From an uncultured Oscillospiraceae bacterium (lineage in GTDB: Bacteria; Bacillota; Clostridia; Oscillospirales; Oscillospiraceae): a stretch of 58,591 nucleotides of DNA. The stretch is taken from positions 1 to 58,591 of the forward strand of contig CAAFLG010000062.1 in assembly GCA_900763705.1 (NCBI GenBank), written 5' to 3'. Under the pieces are notes generated by a model. The model searched no databases. It was given only the letters and a program-made list of their open reading frames with translations, and was not told where the DNA came from. Positions 41,522 through 49,258 of the stretch are shown piece by piece; the stretch's first letter is position 1; each line of letters opens with the position of its first letter. The translations under genes and the position numbers were made by a program.

Positions 41522-41576
41522 TTGTTGGATCAGACTCTCTTATGCTATACTGTGGTAGAAGATAATTCTGATTATA
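41522..41576. promoter_or_regulatory. Overlapping divergent promoters of glpK and the lipase-like gene
   Basis: Plus strand: TTGTTG (41522-41527), 18 bp and an extended -10 TGCTATACT (-10 at 41546-41551). Minus strand: TATAAT (41571-41576) with a weak -35. The -10 elements are only 19 bp apart and their start sites face across each other, so each transcript begins by running through the other promoter. Confidence 0.65.
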
Positions 41577-41598
41577 TCATGCAGGAGGGTTTTGCGCC

Positions 41599-42537
41599 AT
41601 GGCAAATTGCAAGGAATTTTACTTCCCCTCGTCCAACGGTGTTTCCCGCATCCACGCGGCAGAATGGACGCCCGACGGCCCGCCCGTCGCCGTTTTGCAG
41701 ATCGCGCACGGCGTGGCGGAGTACGGGATGCGATATGCGCCCTTCGCCGAATTTCTGACAGAGCACGGCTTTGTCGTGGTCGCAAACGACCACCTCGGCC
41801 ACGGTCTCTCCGCGGAGAAGGATGCCGAAACGCTCTACTTCGGCCCGCGCGACGGCTGGAAGCACGTGGTGGACGATATGTACGCGCTGCGCTGCCGCAC
41901 GAAGGAAAAATACCCCGATCTCCCCTACTTCCTGATGGGACACTCGATGGGCTCGTTCCTCACGCGCACCTATCTCATCCGCTATCCCGGCACGGTCGAC
42001 GCCGCCATCATCATGGGTACGGGCCAGCAGTCGCCCGCGATCGTCGCGCCCGGGCGCGCCATCGCCAAGGCCGCGGGCAAGCGCCACGGCTTCATGGCCC
42101 ACTCCCCGCGCGTGGAGAACCTCGCCTTCGGCGCGTACAACAGGGCCTTCGCGCCCAACCGCACAGAGGTCGACTGGCTCAGCGTGAGCGAGAACAACGT
42201 CGATGCTTACATCGCCGATCCCCTCTGCGGGCAGAAGACGAGCATCGGGCTTTTCTACGAGATGCTCGGCGGCATCCGCTTCGTCAGCGCGCAGAAGAAC
42301 ATCAACTCGATGAACCTCAACACCCCCATTCTCTTCATCGCCGGCGACCGCGACCCCGTCGGCGAGATGGGCAAGGGCGTGAAGCGCGCCTACAGCGCCT
42401 TCCGCCGCGCCGGTGTGCGCGACGTAGAGCTCAAGCTCTACGAGGGGCTGCGGCACGAGATCCTCAATGAGGACTGCCGCGCGGTGGTCTACAACGACCT
42501 GCTCGCGTGGATGCAAAAGCACCTGCCCCAGGCATAA
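41599..42537 (+). CDS. Alpha/beta hydrolase, monoacylglycerol lipase-like
   Basis: A 312-residue soluble hydrolase (Hydrolase_4/serine aminopeptidase S33 type). The oxyanion region is IAHGVAEYGMRYAPFAEFL, a lid-type segment follows, the nucleophile elbow is GHSMGSFL, Asp lies in FIAGDRDPVGEMG and His in YEGLRHEILNE. This triad and HGVAEY are typical of monoacylglycerol lipases and lysophospholipases. AGGAGGG precedes the ATG. Divergent from glpK. Confidence 0.85.
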   Translation: MANCKEFYFPSSNGVSRIHAAEWTPDGPPVAVLQIAHGVAEYGMRYAPFAEFLTEHGFVVVANDHLGHGLSAEKDAETLYFGPRDGWKHVVDDMYALRCRTKEKYPDLPYFLMGHSMGSFLTRTYLIRYPGTVDAAIIMGTGQQSPAIVAPGRAIAKAAGKRHGFMAHSPRVENLAFGAYNRAFAPNRTEVDWLSVSENNVDAYIADPLCGQKTSIGLFYEMLGGIRFVSAQKNINSMNLNTPILFIAGDRDPVGEMGKGVKRAYSAFRRAGVRDVELKLYEGLRHEILNEDCRAVVYNDLLAWMQKHLPQA

Positions 42538-42542
42538 AAGGA

Positions 42543-42573
42543 AAACGGCGGACCGTCAGGCGGTCCGCCGTTT
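42543..42573 (+). terminator. Terminator after the lipase-like gene
   Basis: Stem AACGGCGGACCG / CGGTCCGCCGTT directly after the stop. It overlaps the 3' end of the convergent minus-strand gene. Confidence 0.75.
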
Positions 42574-43104
42574 CATCGTTTCAAGGAGCGTGCGCGGCGT
42601 CAGGGCGTCGATGTCGTGCGTGAGGAGCAGCACGCGGCAGGTGAAGAGACCGTCGAGCGTGAGGAGGAAGAGCGCGAGCGCCGCCGCGCCGCTCGGAAGG
42701 CGCGCGGCAAGGGCGGCAAGCAGCGGCTGCACATAGCACAGCGCCAATACCGAGAGCACACCCCAGCAGAGGGAAAAGGGCAGACAGATGCGCCCGTTCA
42801 CGTCGCATTTTGTCGCGGAGTAATCCCAGAAGCGCACGGCGAAGAGCTTTTCATACGCCGCGTGTACGGCGTACTCCACCACCGTTGCGGCAAAGGCGCC
42901 GAGGAGCACCCTTGCCCACAGGCTCGGCACATGTTCCGTCCCCAGCGCCAGCACCGCAAGCATCCCGAGGCCGTACACCGGGCAAAGCGGCAGGAAGACA
43001 AAGCACCTGCGCAGCCGGTGCTTTGACCGCGTTGCCGCGGCGAAAACTTTTTCCAGTCCCCAGCCCAAAAAGCTGTAGAAAATGCCGTACCACAGGTAGA
43101 CCAT
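42556..43104 (-). CDS. Putative CmpB-type membrane protein (annotated ABC permease family)
   Basis: A 182-residue protein with about five membrane segments. It begins YLWYGIFYSFLGWGLEKVFAAA and has FVFLPLCPVYGLG and WDYSATKCDVNGRICLPFSLCWG, typical of a clostridial family listed as putative ABC-transporter type IV. No real transport evidence is known to me. I use the ATG at 43104 after GGAGGGGAAC; a longer upstream frame is basic and not family-like. Confidence 0.75.
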   Translation of the reverse strand: MVYLWYGIFYSFLGWGLEKVFAAATRSKHRLRRCFVFLPLCPVYGLGMLAVLALGTEHVPSLWARVLLGAFAATVVEYAVHAAYEKLFAVRFWDYSATKCDVNGRICLPFSLCWGVLSVLALCYVQPLLAALAARLPSGAAALALFLLTLDGLFTCRVLLLTHDIDALTPRTLLETMKRRTA

Positions 43105-43169
43105 GTTCCCCTCCGCGCCCGTTTTTTTCAGTATGGCCGCCGCGCGCGGAAAAATGCGCGCCGCGCGCG

Positions 43170-43198
43170 TTGCAATGCGCGGGGAATCATGGTAGAAT
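43170..43198 (+). promoter_or_regulatory. Promoter of the uracil-DNA glycosylase gene
   Basis: TTGCAA (43170-43175), 17 bp and TAGAAT (43193-43198). Confidence 0.65.
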
Positions 43199-43226
43199 GG
43201 CAAAAAATCGACAGGAGAACACAACT

Positions 43227-43805
43227 ATGCCTGATACTTGGGAAGCGCTCGAACACGAGTGCAAAAACTGCCGCGAATGTTCGCTGTGGGAGACGCGCAC
43301 AAATGTCGTCTTTGGCGTCGGCAGCCGGAATGCCGAGGTTCTGTTCATCGGCGAAGGCCCCGGCGCGAATGAAGACGCGCAGGGCGAGCCGTTTGTTGGC
43401 CGTGCGGGACACCTGCTTGACGATATGCTCGAGATCATCGGCCTCACGCGTGAGGATGTGTATATTGCAAACATCGTCAAATGCCGCCCGCCCGAAAACC
43501 GCGACCCGCTCGGCGTGGAGCAGGACGCCTGCATCGGCTATCTCCGCCGTCAGGCAGCGCTGCTGCGCCCGAAGATCATCGTCTGTCTCGGGCGCATCGC
43601 CGCCATGCGCATCATCAAGCCCGACTTTAAGATCACGCGCGAGCACGGGCAGTGGTTTGAAAAGGGCGGCATCCAGATGATGGCCGTCTACCACCCCGCG
43701 GCGCTCCTGCGCGACCCGCGCCGCCGCCCGGAGACCTTTGAGGACTTCAAGTCCCTACAGCAGAAGATCAATGAGCTTTGCGAACACACCCATGCCAATT
43801 CCTAA
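43227..43805 (+). CDS. Uracil-DNA glycosylase, Fe-S family 4/5 type
   Basis: A 192-residue base-excision repair enzyme. The N-terminal CKNCRECSLWETRTNVVFG and later KCRPPENRD and DACIGYL provide the four Cys for a 4Fe-4S cluster. Catalytic-type motifs are GEGPGANEDAQGEPFVGRAG (motif 1) and YHPAALLRDP (motif 3). CAGGAGAA precedes the ATG at 43227; the long open region upstream is antisense to another gene. The size is that of family 4 enzymes. Confidence 0.92.
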   Translation: MPDTWEALEHECKNCRECSLWETRTNVVFGVGSRNAEVLFIGEGPGANEDAQGEPFVGRAGHLLDDMLEIIGLTREDVYIANIVKCRPPENRDPLGVEQDACIGYLRRQAALLRPKIIVCLGRIAAMRIIKPDFKITREHGQWFEKGGIQMMAVYHPAALLRDPRRRPETFEDFKSLQQKINELCEHTHANS

Positions 43806-43879
43806 TAGAAAACTCATACTTTTGACATTCTCGTCCCCAAGGCACGCCTGAACCTGTCACTTTTTGGATAAAAATGCTC

Positions 43880-43908
43880 TTGACGGCCATTTTTGTGTGT
43901 GCTATATT
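43880..43908 (+). promoter_or_regulatory. Promoter of the leader peptide/ABC importer unit
   Basis: TTGACG (43880-43885), 17 bp and TATATT (43903-43908). A start near 43915 would give ~255 nt before the lipoprotein gene. Confidence 0.85.
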
Positions 43909-43939
43909 ACCTGTATCCTTTAGAAAGGACCTTGAGCAG

Positions 43940-44038
43940 ATGATGAAGACCGTTTGCAGCACCGCATATCGCTACTATTATTACTCTTACTTTTATTGCA
44001 AGAAAAAAGTAAGAGCGATTTGTGATGCCCGTAACTGA
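43940..44038 (+). CDS. Tyrosine-rich leader peptide (32 aa), attenuator
   Basis: A frame of 32 codons starting ATG-ATG about 25 nt after the predicted start site, with AAAGGA ten bases upstream. The peptide runs MMKTVCSTAYRYYYYSYFYC and then KKKVRAICDARN. Seven of residues 10-19 are Tyr and one is Phe. A perfect 11-bp hairpin (43984-43994 with 44005-44015) overlaps the Tyr codons and an intrinsic terminator follows. This is the layout of a transcription attenuator in which ribosome stalling at Tyr codons reads charged tRNA-Tyr. The downstream genes encode an importer of a family that includes Trp/Tyr transporters. Confidence 0.8.
   Translation: MMKTVCSTAYRYYYYSYFYCKKKVRAICDARN
43984..44015 (+). 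promoter_or_regulatory. Attenuator hairpin 1:2 over the Tyr codons
   Basis: CTCTTACTTTT (43984-43994) pairs perfectly with AAAAGTAAGAG (44005-44015) with a 10-nt loop. A ribosome stalled on the Tyr codons would keep it from forming. A possible competing pairing is CCCGTAA (44028-44034) with the terminator 3' arm (TTA 44115-44117 and CGGG 44121-44124, bulged CAG). Confidence 0.65.
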
Positions 44039-44087
44039 ACGGTTTCCACCAACACTGAAAGGTCACTTCGATCAGAGTTGCGTTAAA

Positions 44088-44128
44088 AAAACCCGCCGTA
44101 TGGACCACAAGTCCTTACAGCGGGTTTT
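44088..44128 (+). terminator. Attenuator terminator before the ABC importer genes
   Basis: An 18-bp stem with two mismatches (AAAACCCGCCGTATGGAC / GTCCTTACAGCGGGTTTT) ends in a U-rich tract, 42 bp before the lipoprotein ATG. Its place between promoter and first gene means it must be conditional. Confidence 0.85.
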
Positions 44129-44169
44129 CTTATTTTCTGCAACAAAACAAAAAATTGGAGGAAAAAAGC

Positions 44170-45165
44170 ATGAACACCAAACGCATCGTTTCTCTCGTTG
44201 CCACTCTTTCCCTCGTTCTCAGCCTGAGCCTGGGTCTGAGCGGCTGCGGCGACAAGGCCGCGCAGGACGACTCTCAGGGCAGCAGCGACGCCAAGTACGT
44301 CGTCGGCATCTGCCAGCTCGTGCAGCACGAGGCGCTCGACGCTGCCACGCAGGGCTTCATCGACGCGCTGAACGAGGCGCTGCCCGGCGAGGTCGAATTT
44401 CAGAACAAGAACGCTTCCGGCGACAGCGCCAACTGCTCCACCATCGTCAACGGCTTCGTTTCCGACGGTGTGGACCTCATCATGGCGAACGCCACCGGCG
44501 CGCTGACCGCCGCCGCTGCCGCCACGAGCGACATCCCCATCCTCGGCACCTCCATCACCGCTTACGGCGTCGCGCTCGACCTCGATGACTTTGACGGCAC
44601 GGTCGGCGGCAACATCTCCGGCACGAGCGACCTTGCCGACCTCGGCAAGCAGGCCGATATAATCAGCGAGTGGTTCCCCGAGGCCAAGAAGGTCGCGCTG
44701 CTGTTCTGCTCCGCCGAGCCGAACTCCCGCTACCAGATCGAAGAGGTCGCCAAGTGCCTCTCCGATAAGGGCATTGAAACGAAGGAATTTGCCTTTACCG
44801 ACACCAACGACGTCGCTTCCGTCACGCAGTCCGCCGCCGACTATGCTGACGTTGTCTACCTCCCCACCGACAACACCGCCGCTTCCAACACTGAGGCCAT
44901 CGCCAACGTGCTCGTTCCCGCCGGCGTTCCCGCCATCTGCGGCGAAGAGGGCATCTGCAAGGGCTGCGGCGTGGCGACGCTTTCCATCAGCTACTACGAT
45001 CTCGGCGTGACCACCGGCAAGATGGCCGCGAAGATCCTCACCGGCGAGGCCGACATCTCCGAGATGCCCATCGAGTTCACCGAGGCGACCCCGAAGTACA
45101 ACGCCGCCATGTGCGAGACGCTCGGCATCACCCCGCTGGACGGCTACACCGCCATCGAAGAGTAA
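44170..45165 (+). CDS. ABC importer substrate-binding lipoprotein (TrpX-like family)
   Basis: A 331-residue lipoprotein. The signal peptide ends in the lipobox LSGC. The mature part follows the ABC_sub_bind fold: YVVGICQLVQHEALDAATQGFIDAL at the start and IIVNGFVSDGVDLIMANATGALTAAAAATSDIPILGTSIT-like core, then VALLFCSAEPNSRYQIEEV. Characterised relatives bind tryptophan or tyrosine. GGAGGAAAA precedes the ATG at 44170. It heads a three-gene importer behind the Tyr attenuator, so an aromatic amino acid, probably tyrosine, is the likely ligand. Confidence 0.88.
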   Translation: MNTKRIVSLVATLSLVLSLSLGLSGCGDKAAQDDSQGSSDAKYVVGICQLVQHEALDAATQGFIDALNEALPGEVEFQNKNASGDSANCSTIVNGFVSDGVDLIMANATGALTAAAAATSDIPILGTSITAYGVALDLDDFDGTVGGNISGTSDLADLGKQADIISEWFPEAKKVALLFCSAEPNSRYQIEEVAKCLSDKGIETKEFAFTDTNDVASVTQSAADYADVVYLPTDNTAASNTEAIANVLVPAGVPAICGEEGICKGCGVATLSISYYDLGVTTGKMAAKILTGEADISEMPIEFTEATPKYNAAMCETLGITPLDGYTAIEE

Positions 45166-45235
45166 ATCCATCCCCCGCAGGCAGGAACGGGCTTTCCCCG
45201 TTCCTGCCTCAACAAGAGTTAGGAGGAGAGAACCC

Positions 45236-46174
45236 ATGAGTTTTCTTTCGTCGCTGATGAACGCCCTGCCCGGTGCGGCCGCACAGGGCCTTGCCTGGGG
45301 CATCATGGCCATCGGCGTTTACATCACCTTCCGTATTCTGGACGTGGCGGACCTGACCGTTGACGGCTCGCTCGCGACCGGCGGTGCGGTGTGCGTCATG
45401 CTGATCCGCGCGGGCCTGAGCCCGTGGCTCGCGCTGCTGTGCGCGGTGCTCGCCGGTATGCTCGCAGGCTTTGTCACCGGCCTTTTCCATACGCGCTGCG
45501 GCATCCCCGCCATCCTCGCCGGTATCCTCACGCAGCTCGCGCTCTACTCTGTCAACCTGCGCATCATGGGCAGCAAGGCAAATCAGGCGCTGAGCGTTGA
45601 CAAGTACCCCCTGCTGCTCTCGCAGCGCTATGTGCGCGATCTGTCGCTCAAAAATCCGCTGCCGCTGCTGCTGCTTTTCACCGTCGCAGTCATCGCGCTG
45701 CTCTACTGGTTCTTCGGCACGGAGAAGGGCAGCTCCCTGCGTGCCACCGGTGCAAACCCCAACATGGCGCGCGCACAGGGCATCAACACGAACTCCAACA
45801 TCGTGCTGGGCCTGATGCTCTCCAACGGTCTTGTCGCCCTCTCGGGCGCGCTGCTCGCACAGTATCAGGGCTCGAGCGACATCAACATGGGCCGCGGCGC
45901 GATCGTCATCGGCCTTGCCGCCGTCATCATCGGCGAGGTCATCTTCGGCAAGGTCTTTATGAACTTTGGTCTCAAGCTCCTCGCCGTTTCCATCGGCGCG
46001 ATCATCTATTACATCGTGCTGCAGATCGTGCTCCAGCTCGGCCTCAACACGAACGACTTAAAGCTCATCACCGCGCTGATCGTGGCGGTCTTCCTCGCCA
46101 TTCCCTACTGGAAGAGCAGAATGTTCCGCCACACGGCGCAGAGCAAGCAGAAAGGGGGCAGCCAGAATGCTTGA
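45236..46174 (+). CDS. ABC importer permease (BPD_transp_2 type)
   Basis: A 312-residue inner membrane protein with eight or nine membrane segments. Family features are the N-terminal AWGIMAIGVYITFRILDVADLTVDGSLATGG and the loop GSSLRATGANPNMARAQGINT (EAA-like coupling region). AGGAGG precedes the ATG. It lies 70 bp after the binding protein, and its stop overlaps the ATPase start by eight bases. Confidence 0.93.
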   Translation: MSFLSSLMNALPGAAAQGLAWGIMAIGVYITFRILDVADLTVDGSLATGGAVCVMLIRAGLSPWLALLCAVLAGMLAGFVTGLFHTRCGIPAILAGILTQLALYSVNLRIMGSKANQALSVDKYPLLLSQRYVRDLSLKNPLPLLLLFTVAVIALLYWFFGTEKGSSLRATGANPNMARAQGINTNSNIVLGLMLSNGLVALSGALLAQYQGSSDINMGRGAIVIGLAAVIIGEVIFGKVFMNFGLKLLAVSIGAIIYYIVLQIVLQLGLNTNDLKLITALIVAVFLAIPYWKSRMFRHTAQSKQKGGSQNA

Positions 46175-46961
46175 ACTCAAGGATCTCTACAAAACCTTTA
46201 ACCCCGGCACGATCAACGCAAAAACCGCCCTCAGCGGCCTGAGCGTCACGCTCAACGACGGCGACTTCGTCACCGTCATCGGCGGCAACGGCGCGGGCAA
46301 GTCCACGATGCTCAACGCCACCGCCGGCACGTTCTTCGTCGACTCCGGCAAGGTCATCATCGACGGCGCGGACGTGACGAACCTCCCCGAGCACAAGCGC
46401 GCCGCCCTCATCGGCCGCGTCTTTCAGGACCCGATGATGGGCACGGCCCCCTCGATGCAGATCGAAGAAAACCTTGCCCTCGCCGCCCGCCGCGGCCAGC
46501 GCCGCGGGCTTGCCTGGGGCGTGACGAAGGACGAGCGCGAGCAGTACAGAAAGCTCCTCGGTGACCTCGGCCTTGGCCTTGAGTCCCGCCTTGCCACCAA
46601 GGTCGCAACGCTCTCGGGCGGCCAGCGCCAGGCGCTCACGCTGCTGATGGCGACGCTCAAGCGCCCCAAGCTATTGCTGCTCGACGAGCACACCGCCGCG
46701 CTCGACCCGAAGACCGCCGCCAAGGTCATGGAGCTGACCGACCGCATCGTGCGCGATGGTCAGCTCACCACGCTGATGATCACGCACAACATGCGTGACG
46801 CCATCCAGTACGGCAACCGCCTCATCATGCTGCACGAGGGCCGCATCATCCTCGACATCTCGGGCGAGGAAAAGAAGAACCTCACCGTGCCCGATCTTCT
46901 TGAGCAGTTCACCAAGGCAAGCGGCGACGAATTCGCCAACGACCGCGCGATCCTCTCCTGA
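46167..46961 (+). CDS. ABC importer ATPase
   Basis: A 264-residue ABC ATPase. Walker A is GGNGAGKST, the Q-loop lies in RVFQDPMMGTAPSM, the signature is LSGGQRQAL and Walker B is LLLLDEHTAALD. AAAGGGGG precedes the ATG inside the permease gene end. It completes the importer; a terminator follows 30 bp later. Confidence 0.95.
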   Translation: MLELKDLYKTFNPGTINAKTALSGLSVTLNDGDFVTVIGGNGAGKSTMLNATAGTFFVDSGKVIIDGADVTNLPEHKRAALIGRVFQDPMMGTAPSMQIEENLALAARRGQRRGLAWGVTKDEREQYRKLLGDLGLGLESRLATKVATLSGGQRQALTLLMATLKRPKLLLLDEHTAALDPKTAAKVMELTDRIVRDGQLTTLMITHNMRDAIQYGNRLIMLHEGRIILDISGEEKKNLTVPDLLEQFTKASGDEFANDRAILS

Positions 46962-46990
46962 TCCCCCTGCATTTTCCTCCAATCGATAGA

Positions 46991-47025
46991 AAAAGCGCCT
47001 GAACGAGCCCGTTCAGGCGCTTTTT
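46991..47025 (+). terminator. Terminator of the ABC importer operon
   Basis: Stem AAAAGCGCCTGAAC / GTTCAGGCGCTTTT with T-run, between convergent genes. Confidence 0.88.
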
Positions 47026-47035
47026 TGTTTTCTTG

Positions 47036-47680
47036 TCAGCCCTCGCGCAGCACGACCTCCACGATGCCGACATCCTCGGTATCGGGATAGAAGCTCACCT
47101 GCCAAGGCCGGTCAAAGGTGGGGTCGACCTCGCGCTGCACCGCACGCACCATCGCGCGCAGGCCGTCGCGGTCGGTTGTAAAGTAGCCGAAGCGCACAGC
47201 GATGCGCTTCACCGTTTCCTCCGCCGCCGTTATGCGCAGCAGGTCGGGCAGCGCCTCGGTGCTGGTCGCGGTGATGATCCCCGCCTGCTCCTCCGCCGTA
47301 CGGCGGTAGCCGAGGCGCACCTGCATCTCATAGTAGCCGTGCGCCTGCGCGTCGGTATAGCTGATGTAGTCAAGAAGATACGCCCCCAGCGGCGTTTCCT
47401 CCTGCACCTCGCGGCAGGCCTGCTCCGCCATCGACGCGGCGTTTTCATCGCTGCCGTAGATGCGGACCGTTCCCTCCTCGCTGTGCTCGCCTAGGAGCAG
47501 CAGCAACGCGTTGACAAGGTCCTGATAACTGTCGGCCCGCAGGGTATCGGCGTTCTCATTCTCCCAGTAGACCGCGCTGTGCGGCGCGGAAACGCTGTAG
47601 CTGCGCTCGAGCACGACGTTGCCGCAGCCCGAAAGCGTCAGGCAGAGCGCCAGCAGAAGCGCTATCAACTTTTTGCGCAT
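47036..47680 (-). CDS. Lipoprotein of unknown function
   Basis: A 214-residue exported protein. The signal peptide ends in the lipobox LSGC. No known domain is evident; the mature part is mixed alpha/beta with VNALLLLLGEHSEEGTVRIYG and ends in a short beta segment VGIVEVVLREG. I use ATG 47680 after GGAGGGGGGAG; an upstream in-frame start lies in the LUD gene. It follows the LUD gene by 26 bp. Confidence 0.7.
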   Translation of the reverse strand: MRKKLIALLLALCLTLSGCGNVVLERSYSVSAPHSAVYWENENADTLRADSYQDLVNALLLLLGEHSEEGTVRIYGSDENAASMAEQACREVQEETPLGAYLLDYISYTDAQAHGYYEMQVRLGYRRTAEEQAGIITATSTEALPDLLRITAAEETVKRIAVRFGYFTTDRDGLRAMVRAVQREVDPTFDRPWQVSFYPDTEDVGIVEVVLREG

Positions 47681-47706
47681 GGCGCTCCCCCCTCCGGCGC
47701 GGTTTT

Positions 47707-48312
47707 TCAGTAGCCGAGCACTTCGTCGATGAGCACGACCTCCGTCTCGCAGCCCTTGACGGCTTCCCACAGCACGGTAAGGGCGCGGCAGATGCGCTGC
47801 GGGCTCTTGCAGTCGTAGCAGCGGTCGCCCTTCACAGCGCAGGGCGTCTTCACGCCGAGGCGCTGGGCGTTTTTCGGCGCGGCGATGTTGCGGGCGCGCC
47901 AGAGCGCCTCGTCATAGCTCGGTGCGAGCTTGTTGCTGCCGATGACGAGCCAGACCTTCTTGTGGCCGAAGAGCGACGACGCCACCCGATTGCCCGTGCC
48001 GTCGATGTTGATGATCTCGCCCGTCTCGGCAAGGCCGTTGGCGGAGAGCAGATAGTGCTCGCAGGTCGAGGCGTTTTTCAGCACCTCGCTCGCGTCCATC
48101 CCCTCCGGCACGTTCCAATGGCTGTACATCGTGTTGTGCGCGCCGAGGCTTTCAAAAAGCCCCATCTGCGAGAGCGTCATGCTGCCGCCGAAGGACACGC
48201 TTGAATGGTCGATCTGCGCGTTGAGATAGTCCGCAGCCTCCTTTGCCGTTGCAAAGGTCGACACAACAAAACCGCGCGCTTCCAGATTCTTTTTGACTGT
48301 TGTAAAATCCAT
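47707..48312 (-). CDS. LUD domain protein (LutC/YkgG-like)
   Basis: A 201-residue cytoplasmic protein with the LUD fold: VKKNLEARGFVVSTFATAKEAADYL, VSFGGSMTLSQMGL and AETGEIINIDGTGNRVASSLFGHKKVWLVIGSNKL. A Cys cluster near the C-terminus (CAVKGDRCYDCKSPQRIC) suggests a metal site. Relatives belong to lactate utilisation complexes, but LutA and LutB are not here; single-gene members are common in clostridia and their role is unknown. Confidence 0.85.
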   Translation of the reverse strand: MDFTTVKKNLEARGFVVSTFATAKEAADYLNAQIDHSSVSFGGSMTLSQMGLFESLGAHNTMYSHWNVPEGMDASEVLKNASTCEHYLLSANGLAETGEIINIDGTGNRVASSLFGHKKVWLVIGSNKLAPSYDEALWRARNIAAPKNAQRLGVKTPCAVKGDRCYDCKSPQRICRALTVLWEAVKGCETEVVLIDEVLGY

Positions 48313-48347
48313 GATCTTACCTCCTCAAAAGCAAAGTATCCCTTTTC

Positions 48348-49217
48348 TCAAAGTCCTTTGGGGTTATACTGGCCGAAGCCCTCGCCCAGCACCTCGCTCG
48401 CGTCGCAGACGATGAAAAAGGCGTCGGGGTCCAGCTCCTTGATGAAGCGCTTGATCATCACAGCCTCTTTGTTGTGCACCGCGCACAGCAGCAGCGGGCG
48501 GTCTTCTCCCGTGTAGCCGCCCTTGCCGTGCAGGAGCGTCACGCCCTTATCGAGCTTGATCATCTCACGCATGATCTCTTCATACTTGCTGCTGATGATA
48601 TAGGCAAGCTTCGCCGTGTTCTGGCCGTAAACGACCAGATCGAGCACCTTGGTCGTAATGTAGAGCGCGAGCGCGCCGTAGAGGGCGTTGTTCAGGCTCC
48701 TGAACACCGAGGCGTAGATCACGATGATCGTCAGGTCGATGCCGAGGCAGATGTTGCCGATGGAAAAGCCCTCGATGCGCGAGCGCAGGATCCATGCGCC
48801 AAGCTCTGAGCCGCCCGTGGTCGCCTCCTCGCGGAACAGAAGGCCCGAGGCGATGCCGAGCGTCACGCCGCCGTAGAGGCAGGCGAGCAGCGGGTCCATG
48901 GGCGAAAACTCATAGAAGGCAGCGATGACGTCGATGAGCACCGAGCTGAGCGCCATCGTATAGATGGACTTCACGAGAAAGGCGAAACCGAATTTTTTAA
49001 GCCCCGCGCCGAACAAGGGCACATTGAGCACAATGATCATCACACCGACCGGCAGGATCGGGATGAAGAAATTGATGATCTGCGAGATACCCGTGAAGCC
49101 GCCGATGGTAAAGTCGTTGGGCGCATAGAACCAGTCAAAGGACAGTGCGTACATCACGCAGGCCACCGTGATGATGAGATAGCTGCGCACCTGCTCGGAA
49201 ACTTTTGTTTTCTTCAT
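48348..49217 (-). CDS. YitT family membrane protein
   Basis: A 289-residue protein with five or six membrane segments in the first ~200 residues (YitT_membrane) and a C-terminal DUF2179 domain (AYIISSKYEEIMREMIKLDKGVTLLHGKGGYTG and CAVHNKEAVMIKRFIKELDPDAFFIVCDASEV). The DUF2179 domain is a cytoplasmic ligand-binding-like module. The transport substrate is unknown. The ATG has AGAGAAGA. Short intergenic gaps suggest it could be read with the LUD gene. Confidence 0.88.
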   Translation of the reverse strand: MKKTKVSEQVRSYLIITVACVMYALSFDWFYAPNDFTIGGFTGISQIINFFIPILPVGVMIIVLNVPLFGAGLKKFGFAFLVKSIYTMALSSVLIDVIAAFYEFSPMDPLLACLYGGVTLGIASGLLFREEATTGGSELGAWILRSRIEGFSIGNICLGIDLTIIVIYASVFRSLNNALYGALALYITTKVLDLVVYGQNTAKLAYIISSKYEEIMREMIKLDKGVTLLHGKGGYTGEDRPLLLCAVHNKEAVMIKRFIKELDPDAFFIVCDASEVLGEGFGQYNPKGL

Positions 49218-49258
49218 AACTTCTCTTCTCTCTCAACCATTTGTTGTTTTTTATTTTT

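Noticed and set aside
43909..44169. T-box riboswitch upstream of the ABC importer
   Set aside because: The length would fit, but I find no T-box (GGTGG-ACCGCG) sequence in the antiterminator position and no clear Stem I motifs. A coding leader with its own ribosome binding site explains the region better.
47036..48312. Lactate utilisation (lutABC) operon
   Set aside because: Only a single LUD-domain protein is present; the Fe-S subunits LutA and LutB are absent, and the next gene is a lipoprotein.
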